Made by a program: the position numbers and the translations under genes. Shown here one piece after another: positions 50,625 through 61,885 of a stretch of 64,000 nt of DNA. Every line of letters begins with the position of its first letter. Position 1 is the first letter of the stretch. This DNA is from Lytechinus pictus (lineage: Eukaryota > Echinodermata > Echinoidea > Temnopleuroida > Toxopneustidae): positions 21,111,501 through 21,175,500 of the forward strand of contig NC_087259.1 in assembly GCF_037042905.1 (NCBI RefSeq), written 5' to 3'. The notes under the pieces were generated by a model, which saw only the letters and a program-made list of their open reading frames with translations, was not told the origin of the DNA and did not search any database.

Positions 50625-53199
50625 GTCATGTAGGCCCTAAGAAATTGATTACAATTGTAACAACTAAAGTAGTGCATCTTATAAAAAGACAAGTTTAAGA
50701 TCTTTGTAAATAAAGCGGATCCCCAAATTTCGTCGATCTATTTACAAAGATAATAAACAGACAAACAAATCTTGTCAATATTGACAAAGATCAGATTTTT
50801 TAAAAGTTGGCCGAAAATAATCAAATGGTACTATACTTCAAAACTCAGTTTGGATAGTGATGAAACAAGATTTAAATCAATGCAAAACACATCGAATCAC
50901 TATTTGTGAGCATCTATAAGTCGACTGTAATTGGCAATTTCTGAAACCAAGTTTTTGTTTGTTTGAAATTAAAGTATGCAGAGTTTTTGTAGGCATCGGT
51001 GAATAATATCATCCAATTAACTTCGGAGAGAACGGCATTGAAACTAAAATTGGATGTTACATTTTCTTTCACCATTTGAATTGATATATTTATTCAAATA
51101 CAGATAAATCAAAGTCTTATCACAGCTAAATTTTCATATTAATGGACTTAGATCCTTTCGGGAATAAACGTAGGATGGGGGGTCGGGTGTCCGGACACTT
51201 TATATTTTTGAAGCCTTCTTTTTTGTCTTTGGATTACACTAAAAATACGAAATCAATAGTTGTAATCATCTTCTATTTGGTTCTTTATAATATTTCCTGA
51301 CATTTTGTACTAAAAATTGATAAAACTTCCCCTGTAAATTGTTCCAAATGACTTTCTAAAATTGATCGTCCGGACACACAACCTGTCCGGACACACAACA
51401 ACTGGGTATATTACATATCTTACCTCTTTGCCCTTTTTGTGTTTTCTTTCGCTTTAAAAACCGGGAAAAATGTTCTCTCTTGCCCGATTGCTTTTCCATA
51501 TTTTTTTCTTAATCACCCGGTTTTGTTTTGAAATAATTCTAAAATGATCCTTTTAATCATATCCGATATTGCAGTTCTTTTCTTCTTTTTGCATGCCAGG
51601 TTTATATGATGATGATGATGATGATGACAGTCTTATTATTTATCAATCTACTAGCTACTACACGTTCTGTTTACAATACATCGATCACTTCCCACGAGTA
51701 CGACTGAAGCGCTTGTCGATTGTTACGTCATCAATGCCAATGTGCTTTGCGCGTTTGCGCACGTTTAGGGTATTTCCCTAACTATAAAACATGGTCCACA
51801 TGACGCTTCACATTTTAATGTGACAGATTTCTAATACATTTATATTGATCTTATAGCTGAAGAGTGAATGCTTCTGGATGCAGTTAGGTTTAAAATAAAT
51901 GGCCATTGATTTCCAGACTCTGTCCCTTTCTTTCGAAAAAAAAATGCATTATTAAGTCTCTCAAAACTTGAATCCGCTCAGGCATTTCATCAAAATTAAT
52001 TATGATGTGTGAAATTTTCAAGCATCATAACTGATATTTTAGGCTATCACCGTCATTAAACGAACAACTGACGAAGAGTTGCACCCCCGCCCCATAAAGA
52101 GAGAAGCTTAATTGCTCTGAAAAGATTCTGATCTAGCGCCATCTGATGTTGAAGAGGGGAGGGGGGGGGGGGCAGGGACATAGGGCAGGGGATGATTGTA
52201 CATCCGCGTGTAAATTGACATAATATAATCCGTTATGTATTTCTATATTATTTTATCTGCACATCATTTCATGAGATAAGAAAAATCATAAATAATAAGA
52301 CATGATAAATCAAATTTTTTACTTGTTTCCAAATTTTATTCAATCCTACTCAAAGTTGAATCTGTAAATACAGCATCACATTTGTATCCACGCGCCTCTC
52401 CCTGGTTCTCTTTCCCCAGTCCCACGTACAGAAGTAAGGTACATGTGTCTAACCTCTTTAAAAATATTCTATTAATCGGGATTTTCCGTTGTAGCAGTAT
52501 TGTTTACTATAAAATTCCATGATTGTATCAATCACAAAATGTAAAGAGGCCTGTAGTTTGCGGATTAATGGTCAGATAATGTCCAAAATATACCATGGTT
52601 TTGTGCCGAGTATGTGTGCTGCTGTGCCGCGTATGCTGTCGGTATACCGGTACATTGGCAGCGCAGTGACACTGTCTGTACATTGTACATTTGTGTGTGA
52701 CTGAGCTGCAGGCAATGACATTGTGCACTGCGTTTGTGCGACTGAGCTGAGGTCGGTAGTTTTAGTACGTTCTCAATTGAACATGGTGGTATGAATATGA
52801 TGAATGATTTGTGTAACTAATTTTCTGCTGTCCTTTCTTACTGTGCTGTGTACAATAAACTACAAATTGTCAATGGTGGCAGTGCAGTGCAGCATGCATT
52901 ATCCTAGACCAAAAGCTTCAGTCTCTGTATTTTGGTTGTTCCGCTGAACTACGTTGGCTCCACTCACCATACATAGACTGAAGGGGATGGGGCCCCGTAC
53001 CTACAGCCAACGTATAGTGAACTAGCGTTTTATAGATCGCGATTTAAAACTGTTTTTTAAGCAAAATTGAAAGTTTCATGGTTTCCATTATCAGGTAAAT
53101 ATAAATAACTTAAGTAATTGCATACCTTGGGCCGGAGTTATTGAAAAAAATCCTCTGGATGATTGAGAAATCTGTCATCTAAGACATTTTCACCTGACC

Positions 53200-53475
53200 T
53201 GACGGTTTTTCTTGCAAGTTGCCATCTTGAATGACGTCATTATCGCTATTAACTTAATGTCTCGAATCGATATATCGCGATTATAACTTGTACTAGTACT
53301 AGTATAACTAGTATCGTTTATCTTCGGTTTCGTTCGCATATGGAGCAGATCGTATAATATCGAAAGCAATATCGATATCACATTCGTGATTGTTGACGTT
53401 CGTTTGTAAATATTTTATAGTTTGGCTGCCATTTTGACCATTTTTATCGTGTTCAACCCAATTAAACATCGGTAA
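53200..53475 (+). promoter_or_regulatory. RPL28: Candidate RPL28 promoter and non-coding first exon
   Basis: The first coding exon follows an acceptor (TTTTCACAG at 54951-54959) with only six 5' UTR bases, so an upstream non-coding exon must exist. This region holds two YY1-like words, GCCATCTTG (53221-53229) and GCCATTTTG (53428-53436), and a perfect CRE TGACGTCA (53232-53239). YY1-type sites are common near ribosomal protein gene starts in animals. A possible donor, CG|GTAAAG, is at 53471/53472. The start site is not determined. Confidence 0.35.
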
Positions 53476-54965
53476 AGTATATTTTTCATGCCTTTTTCAT
53501 CTATATCGTTTAAAGTATTTAAACATTGAGATATAAAGTTTTAAAAGTTTGTTGTTTATACATCCTTAGATTGTAAATTCGATGTGTAAAATTACATCAA
53601 ACTTTGGACTGTGAATTGACAAAAGGGAGGGAATGAGAACACATGCGAGCCCACACGTACACCCTACCGTCGGTAAATGGGGATTACAGTAAAATGTCAG
53701 AAATTGTTGAATAAATCCCCAGAAACGACGGTTATTCCTGTCTAGCATTATCCCTCCTGATCCTGTCAAGTGCAGTGTTGACTTTGTGTCATCTAGGATT
53801 CTAGCCAGTCGGCTTCTTGAGAGTAAAAATCATTTACTAACGTAGGCTTACTCTAAAATAAATGAAGCCAGGGAGTCCTTCCTATTCATCTGCGTGTACC
53901 GCAAAAAACCCTGAAACTTTCGCCCCCGAGATTTCTACTTTCCTTCTAAAACATCTAGCCATAAATCATGTACATAGGATATAACTTCATTTCCGACATT
54001 TCTACGCTCTCCTCGTTAGTTTTAAACAAGAATTCATAAAAAGATTAGAAAAAAAATTGACAAACAAAAACATTCTTCACAGTCATTAAGTTCCCATCCC
54101 CTTGATCCGCCAGTATAGGCCATGTGTCTAATGATTGGAATAGTTTCGTTATTACAAAAATTAGAGCAAAAATATTAGTTTACAAGAAATGGAGGTCATG
54201 TATTGGGATGTTAAAGAAAAGAAAGTCAAATAGTGTCACATGTTACTTTGTGTCCTTGTTTAGTTTAAAATCCATTTTGTGATTCTTTATGAGGAAGCCT
54301 GCAATTTTGGGCTTTTGCACAAAATATCTGAAACTCAACTTTTTCAACATTTTTATAACAGGCACTTCACTTGCTTACTTCTCCCTCACAATACACTACG
54401 AATTCAGTGAACTGCCACTTTTTATATTTCAATTTAATTGGTTTAACTCTGTCCAAGGTCACATTCTAAGTAGAAATACCTAATCTTTGTCTTTCCTAAT
54501 GAATCATTAACCCACCACAAAATATTGTGTAAAAATTTCATAGCAAGCCCCAAATCTTGAGGAGGCAGTCTTGTACAGTTAGGGGACATGGCCTTGTTGA
54601 TATGAAGGCTGAGTGCCTAAAAAAAGGCTAAATGTCAATTCTTGTTTATATTCATCATAGTTCAATTTTGATAGAACAAACGTAAATCAAAATCAAATAA
54701 AAGTATGAATTCCATCCACATCTCACTTTGGAATCAACCCCTTTTGCCTAAATGTCGGCCTTATCACTCAAACTCACTCTTGATATCTTGTTTTGTGAAT
54801 TCTGGCTGAACTAGCACAAGTTCAATTACATGCGCAATGTATTCAGTATGCAAATTTTTATCACTAATTTTATCCAGTTATGTTTTGAGTGTAGATTTTA
54901 GAGAAAAGTGTAGGCTAGGGTAGCCTCAGGAATTAACATTTTTTCTGTTATTTTCACAGGACAAA

Positions 54966-55049
54966 ATGGCATCAGCTGATCTTCAGTGGCTTATCATCCG
55001 TAACAACTCCTGCTTCTTGAAGCATGAGGGCGGTGTCACCATGAGCACA
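54966..55049 (+). CDS. RPL28: Ribosomal protein L28 (eL28), coding exon 1
   Basis: Encodes residues 1-28, beginning MASADLQWLIIRNNSCFL, the conserved eL28 N-terminus. eL28 is a eukaryote-specific protein of the large ribosomal subunit. The start ATG follows the acceptor at 54959 by six bases. The exon ends ACA before a GTAAGT donor (55050), phase 0. Short first coding exons are typical of ribosomal protein genes. Confidence 0.96.
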
Positions 55050-55921
55050 GTAAGTTTGTCTTTTCATAATATTTACTAGATTTGAATATTTGTGATTTTA
55101 CCTGTTATCCATTATGTACAGCTGATTGCTGTTGGTCTCTGCCACCTATCAGAGGAAGAAGAAGATAGGTTTGGGAGTTATTTTTCAGTCTCTTTTTTCG
55201 ATCTCTAATTTCTTTTTGTGCAGCAAAAGTTTATCAAAATTTATGGCAGATGAATCTGATTTGCATCCACATTCAAACCTTCTTTAGTGGGCATTTTGTG
55301 AAACATGTGACTGTTCATTCACTCGCTTTATACATGCATGTAACAAAAAAGTGTGTGCACCTACTTGGTGAATGGTTTCCTGAATAAAAATATGCCCTTT
55401 GGTGACCTAACTTTCTTTTTATGATCCTAGTACGGACAATGCTTTGTATTTCTTCTCTCTTATAACATTTCATAATTTGATTTGACTGTCATCCCTTGCA
55501 TTTGAATTCAATGTAATAATTTTATGATATTTCTTAAAGTCATTCCAGCTTTGAAATAGTCTGCAGTGCAAAACTTTACTTGTGTTAAGGGTCTGAATGT
55601 GCAGCCTACTAATGCCTTATGTACTGTAGGCCTTGAAGTTTTGTATGTGCTAGTCTTTGCGTGGAGACCCGCTTGCTATTCAAAGTTTCAATCAGGGTCC
55701 GTGCCAGCAGACTGACTTTGAAGAGGGTAATCCCTTTATACTCTTAAATTTTTCCAAGCTAAACTGGGATTGTAACGTTAGGGGGTGAGGCAGATAACTG
55801 TTTTTTGTTTCTATTTACAACGAAAATGGTGAAGTGCAGGTAAGAATTATGATGGATATTCACAATTATGTTCCATTTCTATATTTTACCTGGATTTGTC
55901 CTTTTGTTGTGTTTTTATCAG

Positions 55922-55981
55922 GAGCCAAACAACTTGAAGAACAGGAATTCATTCAAGTACAATGGACTCATCCATAGGAAG
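55922..55981 (+). CDS. RPL28: Ribosomal protein L28, coding exon 2
   Basis: A 60 bp exon between acceptor TTTTTATCAG and donor GTGAGC encodes residues 29-48, [20 protein letters not shown]. It matches the family's N-x-x-N-x-x-S-F-x-Y-N-G-L-I-H-x-K segment. Both junctions are phase 0. The preceding intron is 872 bp and the following one 1,251 bp. Confidence 0.95.
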
Positions 55982-56185
55982 GTGAGCATTACACCATGCG
56001 GTCAGCAGTAGTTCAGAGCAGGGGTAGCCACAGGATTTCATAAAACCCCACTTAATTCAGCTCTTATGCTTGTGTGTTGTTACCCTATCAAATCACATCA
56101 AATGAAATCAAAATCAACTGAATACATGTTTAGAGCACATAGATCAGGAAATGCAAGTTGAGCAGAGTCAAGATATTCGACTTAC

Positions 56186-56460
56186 AGGGGAAGTTCACCT
56201 GACAAAAAGGTTTATTTAAAAAATAGCAGAAAAAATAATAGAAGATATTGGTGGAGGTTTGAGAAAAATCCATCAAAGAATAAAAAAGTTATTAGAATTA
56301 TAATCATTTAATTTGTGACGTCATATGTAGGCAGCTTTCCTACGTAGCGAATGGTAAAACAATTCTAATAACTTTCTAAATCTTTAATGGATTTTCCTCA
56401 AACCTTCACCAATATTTTTTATTATTTGTTCTGCTATTTCTGCAACAAACTTGTTTCAGC
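56186..56460. mobile_element. Palindromic MITE in an RPL28 intron
   Basis: The left arm (AAAATAGCAGAAAAAATAAT, GGTGGAGGTTTGAGAAAAAT, AAAGTTATTAGAATTA) is complementary to the right arm (AATTCTAATAACTTTC, TTTTCCTCAAACCTTCACC, ATTATTTGTTCTGCTATT). GTGACGTCATATGTAGG lies at the centre. The outer ends are less clear. Confidence 0.75.
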
Positions 56461-56534
56461 TTTCAAGTTGCCATGTGATTCTTTATTCATACCCTATCTA
56501 ATCACATAAAATGAAATCAAATGTATATAGAATG

Positions 56535-57145
56535 TTAAAGGTCAAGTCCACCCCAACAAAATGTTGATATGAATCAATAGAGAAAAATCAGACAAGCACA
56601 ATGCTGAAAATTTCATCAAAATCGGATGTAAAATAAGAAAGTTATGACATTTCAAAGTTTCGCTCATTTTTAACAAAATAGTTATATGAACGAGCCAGTT
56701 ACATCCAAATTAGAGAGTCGATGATGTCACTCACTCACTATTTCTTTTGTTTTTTATTGTTTGAATTATACAATATTTCAATTTTTACGAATTTGACGAT
56801 TAGGACCTCCTTGCCTGAGCCACAAAAAGTTAAAATAATGGAATTCCACGTATTCAGGGAGGAATGAAACTTCATTTCACATGACAATGACGAGAAAATC
56901 AAAATATTTCAGAATTTGTATAATAAAATACAAAAGAAATAGTGAGTGAGTGATGTCATCAGTTCCCTCATTTGCATACCGACCGGGATGTGCATATAAC
57001 TCTTTTGTGAAATGAAGCGAAACTTTAAAATGTCATAACTTTCTTATTTTACATCCGATTTTGATGAAATTTTCAGTGTTATGCTTGTTGAATTTTTCTC
57101 TTTTCATTCGAATCAAGTTTTTGTTGGGGTGGACTTGTCCTTTAA
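56535..57145. mobile_element. TTAA-flanked foldback element, copy 4, in an RPL28 intron
   Basis: The ends are TTAAAGGTCAAGTCCACCCC and GGGGTGGACTTGTCCTTTAA. It is nearly identical in order and length (611 bp) to copy 1 at 25526-26136, with only scattered differences, which suggests recent activity. It lies 87 bp upstream of RPL28 coding exon 3. Confidence 0.9.
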
Positions 57146-57232
57146 GAGATCGTAGACGTGTATTGAGTTGAGTCAAGATATTTTGTAGTTCTGAGCAATC
57201 GTACTGAAAATTTTCATTCATTTTTTCCGAAG

Positions 57233-57299
57233 GCCGTAGGAGTCGAGGCTGCTGCTGATGGCAAAGGTGTTGTTCTGGTCACCAAGAAGACCAAAGGAA
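57233..57299 (+). CDS. RPL28: Ribosomal protein L28, coding exon 3
   Basis: 67 bp between acceptor TTTTTTCCGAAG and donor GTAAGT. Encodes residues 49-70, AVGVEAAADGKGVVLVTKKT then KG, plus one base of codon 71 (phase 1). The V-x-V-E and G-K-G-V-x-x-x-x-K-K pattern matches the eL28 core. The ATG at the start of the next frame block is not an initiator; it is read through by splicing. Confidence 0.94.
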
Positions 57300-57417
57300 G
57301 TAAGTCAATTTATTTTATTTTTTTTAAATTTTATTTTAACCAGGATTAAATATTGGAGTATATTTATGAAGTAAGAGATGAAATCTGCAGGTTTATGATA
57401 TAGGTGTTTATTTTCAA

Positions 57418-57533
57418 GGGCCATTTCATAAAACTTGTTATAATAACAAACTTGCAATAACAGTTTAAAGCTACTGAAATCATTCACTTTGATTGGCTGT
57501 TAGCAAGCTTTTAACAAGTCTTTATGAAACGGC
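57418..57533. mobile_element. Palindromic MITE, CATTTCATAAA family
   Basis: GGGCCATTTCATAAAACTTG on the left pairs with CAAGTCTTTATGAAACGGC on the right, with TTATAATAACAAAC and TTTTAACAAG inner blocks. Located in the third intron between RPL28 coding exons. Confidence 0.7.
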
Positions 57534-58027
57534 ACACAGATGTCCATAGTAGACAACATCCTACCAAAAATAATTTCCATGAATATTGAGCTTGAATTGT
57601 GGAAGAAACTCTGAATATGATTTGGAAGTGGTGATTGCAGTGTGCCTACAAGCGATGTATTCTGTGCTATTTGGAATGGCCCAAAATGATCTAACATTGA
57701 TCAGATCCTGCATTAATCATTATTAACTGCATGCATAAATACATTAATGGGACAAAACTTAACATCAATAACGTGCAAATGATTGGCCTGAACATTCTGC
57801 TATTTTCATTTTGTTCAATATTTGGAGAGCAATTGCTTTCACATTCACTTTTTATGACATCTTTTCACGTAATAACCAGAAAATTAATTGAAAATCTCAG
57901 TGATGGATTTCACCCTTTAGCATGAAGTACCCTTTTAAATTGCACCTTTATAAATAATATACATGCAGGAAAGAAATAAAGTATGTTCCCAAGCAGAATT
58001 GAAACAATTCTTATTTTTGTGATTTTT

Positions 58028-58970
58028 GTCTCACCTGCATAGCAGAGTGAGACTATAGGCGCCGCTTTTCCGACGGCGACGGCGGCGGCGGCGGCGACGG
58101 CGGCGTCAACACCAAATCTTAACCTGAGGTTAAGTTTTTGAAATGACAGCATAACTTAGAAAGTATATGGACCTAGTTCATGAAACTTGGCCATAAGGTT
58201 AATCAAGTATTACTGAACATCCTGCCTGAGTTTCATGTCACATGACCAAGGTCAAAGGTCATTTAGGGTCAATGAACTTAGACCATGTTGGGGGAATCAA
58301 CATCAAAATCTTAACCTAAGGTTAAGTTTTTGAAATGTCATCATAACTTAGAAAATATATGGACCTAGTTCATGAAACTTATACATAAGGTTAATCAAGT
58401 ATCACTGAACATCCTGCATGAGTTTCACGTCACATGACCAAGGTCAAAGGTCATTTAGGGTCAATGAACTTTGGCCGAATTGGGGGTATCTGTTGAATTA
58501 CCATCATAACTTTGAAAGTTTATGGATCTGATTCATGAAACTTGGACATAATAGTAATCAAGTATTACTGAACATCCTGTGCAAGTTTCAGGTCACATGA
58601 TCAAGGTCAAAGGTCATTTAGGGTCAATGAACTTTGGCCAAATTGGGGTATTTGTTGAATTACAGCCATAAATTTGAAAGTGTGTTGGTCTAGTTCATAA
58701 AACTTGGACATAATAGTAATCAAGTATCACTGAACATCCTCTGCGAGTTTCAGGTCACATGATCAAGGTCAAAGGTCATGTAAGGTCAAAGAACTTTGGC
58801 CACGTTGGGGGTATTTGTTGAATTGCCATCATATCTCTATAAGTGTATTGGTCTAGTTCATAAAACGTGGAAATAAGAGTAACCAAGTATCACTGAACAT
58901 CTTGTGCGAGTTATAGTAGTTTTCAAAATCAGCACTGCTGCTATATTGAATCGCGTGATGCAGGTGAGAC
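58028..58970. mobile_element. 943 bp element with tandem GGTCA-rich units and DR1 motifs
   Basis: Perfect 13 bp terminal inverted repeats, GTCTCACCTGCAT (58028-58040) and ATGCAGGTGAGAC (58958-58970). Next to the left end is a (GGC/GAC)n block (58065-58105). The body is about five tandem units of 160-190 bp, each with GAACATCCTG, a GTTTCA-GTCACATGA block and GGTCAATGAACTT. Four units carry a perfect AGGTCAAAGGTCA at 58249-58261, 58441-58453, 58604-58616 and 58766-58778. No coding capacity. It lies in the last RPL28 intron. Confidence 0.85.
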
Positions 58971-59457
58971 GGCCAGAGGCATTCCACTTGTTGTGATTCT
59001 AGAACCTAGAGCATACTCAATTTTTTTAATGCAATAAATTACCTTCCTTTCCCAGTTGATCTTTTTAATGCAATCAATTGCAAAAAATGTTTAAAGATCG
59101 TTGCTAAGCTTTGTGTTAATGGCCCCTCATAAAATTTAATTTATAGGAGAAAATTAGTGTAGTGAAACAGAGTAGTGAATTTTTTAAATCAGACAAGGAA
59201 TTTCAGACTGATTAAAAGAAATTACATCACTTAGACTTTTCAATTAGCATCTTTAACTTCAGACTAGAGAAATTATTGTAATATAACATAGAAAACACAT
59301 TTTTTGTATGTACTCATAACAGAAAAGTTTAATTCATTTTTTGTTTGACTACTTTTACTTAATCTAAACTTTCATCAGTCTGCCTCTATTCTATGAATTC
59401 TTTCTTTCCATTTTGATTTCGCTTTTAATTTATACCTGCAACCTTTCCCCATCCTAG

Positions 59458-59666
59458 CAATGAACAAGCCCGTCAAGACCTTCAACCGTGTTGAGATGAA
59501 GAAGGACTCCCGCCGTACCCTCACTGCTATCCGTCGCACTCTGAAGAAGGGATACCGCAAGGATCTTAAGATGGCCGCCCTAAGGAGAGCGAGTGCCATC
59601 ATCAGGAGTCAGAGACCAATCACATCGGTCCAGAAGAAGCGCCCTACCAAGAACAGGCGTACATGA
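59458..59666 (+). CDS. RPL28: Ribosomal protein L28, coding exon 4 (C-terminus)
   Basis: The acceptor CCCCATCCTAG precedes CA, which completes codon 71 (Thr). The exon encodes residues 71-139, including VEMKKDSRRTLTAIRRTLKK, YRKDLKMAALRRASAIIRSQ and a basic tail ending KNRRT. These match the eL28 C-terminal half, which is rich in Arg and Lys for rRNA contact. The stop TGA is at 59664-59666. Total length is 139 residues, close to the usual ~137. The last upstream intron is 2,158 bp. Confidence 0.96.
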
Positions 59667-59761
59667 GACAACAGCGCCCTCTTCCTTCCCCCACTAGACA
59701 CTAGGACTGGTTATTCTGTGGAGACGTTTACCATCATGTCACTCACTGTATGGCTGTTATG

Positions 59762-59767
59762 AATAAA
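59762..59767 (+). terminator. RPL28: RPL28 poly(A) signal AATAAA
   Basis: AATAAA lies 96 bp after the RPL28 stop, followed by T-rich sequence near 59800. The short 3' untranslated region is typical of ribosomal protein mRNAs. Cleavage is expected about 15-25 bp further on. Confidence 0.8.
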
Positions 59768-60401
59768 TGACATTCATTAGTGCAACCAATCCCACTCTGT
59801 TGCTTTGTTTCTTGCTGTTTGATTTTATAGTTAGTGTTATGAGTGGGGTATAGTTGTGTGGATTGTGGTCATGGCAATAACAAGGTAGATCAGTTCATGA
59901 GAAGATAGAAAAAGGTCAATGGTTCCTGACTGGGCAAGTGCTTCTAAAAAGTTATGTAGCACCCTGCTAGAACGCTGTGCAATACCAGGTATATTAGTAA
60001 AGGTGTACAATATCAGAAGTTGAAGTTGCTAAGTCCTTACAATTTTCTTTTTGAATGAAAGAATTTTGAAAATTGCTTCAGAATTTTAAACACTTGCAAT
60101 ATTTTCCTCCCCCATCCTCTTGAAATTATTTTTTTTTACGACCAAAGAAATGCAAGTACATTTACTTCATTGAAGGAAAACATTGAAAATTAGTCATATT
60201 CATTTTATCACTAAATTTCAACCGATTTCTGTTACCTTTACCTGCATGAATATGCATATACAATGTATAATGAACATCAATATTTATGTTCCATAAAATG
60301 AGGTTTAGTGATTGGTCATACTGGTCATACAGATATTTTCAAATGATTATTCATAATGTAAATCAATCGTTGAAAATCAGATCCTATGATCATTTGCTGA
60401 G

Positions 60402-60829
60402 CAAGGGATAGTCCACCCATCCTTGATTTGAATAGTAAGAGAAAATCAAACAACACTGAAACTTTCATCAAAATCAGATGTAAAAGTTATTTTAGATATT
60501 TTTGGCACTTTAGTTTGTTTTTTTTTTCTTCACAAAACTGTTTTATACTCGACACATGAATATGCAAATGAGAGAATGGATGTCATCCATTCACTATATA
60601 TTTTGTATTTTATGGTATTATACAATATTTCATTATTTGCTGATTTGACCAACAGAAAGCTCCTTCATTTGCATACCGACCAGGATGTGCATATAACTGA
60701 AATTGAGCAACACTTTTAAATGTCACAACTTTCTTATTTTACATTTAATGAAAATTTCTATGTTGAGTTTTCTCATTTTGTTTCCAATTATTCAAATTAA
60801 CTCTTTGTTCAGGTGGAATTGCCCCTTTT
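60402..60829. mobile_element. Decayed TTAA-family foldback element, copy 5
   Basis: GATAGTCCACCC on the left and GGTGGAATTGCCCCTTT on the right match worn ends of the family. GAGAAAATCAAAC, TTTCATCAAAATCAGATGTA and TGCATATAACTG blocks are in the expected order. It is about 170 bp shorter than full copies, with central loss. Confidence 0.75.
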
Positions 60830-61108
60830 GAAAAAGTTTATGGAAATGGGGAAAGGGAAGTGGATGGATAGAAACTGGATATTTAAAAAAATGAATGGTG
60901 ATCATGATGAGTGAATGAACAGAAGAAAAAGAAAAAATATTTTGATCAAAAGGAGTGCATGATTAAGAGGAAGAGTAAACGTGGAAAGAAATAAAGGGTG
61001 GGGTTGATGTAAAGGGAATGAATGAAAACAATGGGGAAAGTGAGAAATGGTAGATGGATTTAAAACACGATATGATAAAAAAAAAGGATGAGTAAGAGAA
61101 CAGACCTG

Positions 61109-61368
61109 TGCCCCGTTGCATACATGTTAAGTATGCCTTCCAATTGTAACTACTAAGGTAACATGGTCCAACAGCCAATCAAAATCAAGGATTCCATAAA
61201 AGATACCATTGGATGGCGAAGTTACCATGATAGTAATTCATATGCAATGGGGCCCAGGGGTCCATTTCATAAACCATGATGGCTTTGCCACTTTGGCAAC
61301 TACTATGGTAACATGGCTCAGCAGCCAATCGAAATCGAGGAATCCATGGATCTTTCTGAAACGGGCCC
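61109..61368. mobile_element. Two adjacent palindromic MITEs
   Basis: The first (61109-61255) has GTGCCCCGTTGCATA and TATGCAATGGGGCCC ends. The second (61257-61368) has GGGTCCATTTCATAAA and TTCTGAAACGGGCCC ends. Both contain ACTA(A/T)GGTAACATGG and CAGCCAATC, so they are related families lying head to tail. Confidence 0.65.
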
Positions 61369-61658
61369 AAGAGAGGGAGGGGGTGGGGGCAGAAACGCAT
61401 GACAATTAGAAGTTTGGTTGACAGGAAGAACCAGAGTTTCTTGGTGCGAAAATCGATTATCCCATTCAAAAGATTACTCCATTCTATCTTGTATATTTTT
61501 CTTTTCTGTGTTTATACTCCATTATTTCTCTTCTTTTCTTCTACTTCATGATATTATTTCCTTTTCTTCTCCTTTCTATTATGTTCTATTACATTGCCAA
61601 TCCCATTTTGTTTTATCATATTATATTCCATTATTTATATTGTGTTCTATATTCCCAA

Positions 61659-61885
61659 GGGCGGAAATCTCTCCATAAAAGTAGGGGGACCAGGGGCTGG
61701 ACAATTTGATAAGAAAAAATAAGGTAATCACCCAAAAAGTAACGTCATCTCATCCAAAATACATGTTTTATTTCGATTTTTAATGATATATTTCTTTCCA
61801 CCAAAAATAGTAGGGTGACATTTGATATTGTGTCCCCCTACCATTTTGGGTAGGGGGAACGCGTTCCCTCTGGGATTTCCGCCCA
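61659..61885. mobile_element. MITE with GGGCGGAAATC termini
   Basis: An 11 bp perfect terminal inverted repeat: GGGCGGAAATC (61659-61669) and GATTTCCGCCC (61875-61885). AGTAGGGGGACC near the left and a GTAGGGGGAAC block near the right are direct sub-terminal repeats. 227 bp, no coding capacity. Confidence 0.7.

Larger units (their letters stand above)
44145..53199. other. Intergenic region between FAM78 and RPL28
   Basis: The FAM78 promoter probably lies in the GC-richer part, 44150-45560, with CpG-containing sequence near 45200-45500; no TATA box or start site can be fixed. From 45560 to 53199 I see no gene. Contents are the palindromes at 45936 and 46539, the LINE relic at 47456, the TTAA foldback copy 3, a (TA)n run (about 49402-49424), the G-run element at 50467, and GTCCGGAC palindromes near 51189 and 51368-51392. 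A short direct repeat, TTTGTGTGTGACTGAGCTG and TTTGTGCGACTGAGCTG, lies at 52690-52749. Confidence 0.6.

Noticed and set aside
50050-59457. snoRNA genes in RPL28 introns
   Set aside because: Ribosomal protein introns often host snoRNAs, so I looked for paired C/D boxes. I saw no convincing RTGATGA...CTGA pair with a terminal stem; a dedicated scan could overturn this.
59375-59602. 75-codon minus-strand frame rich in Arg
   Set aside because: Antisense of RPL28 coding exon 4, whose Arg/Lys codons leave the opposite strand open.
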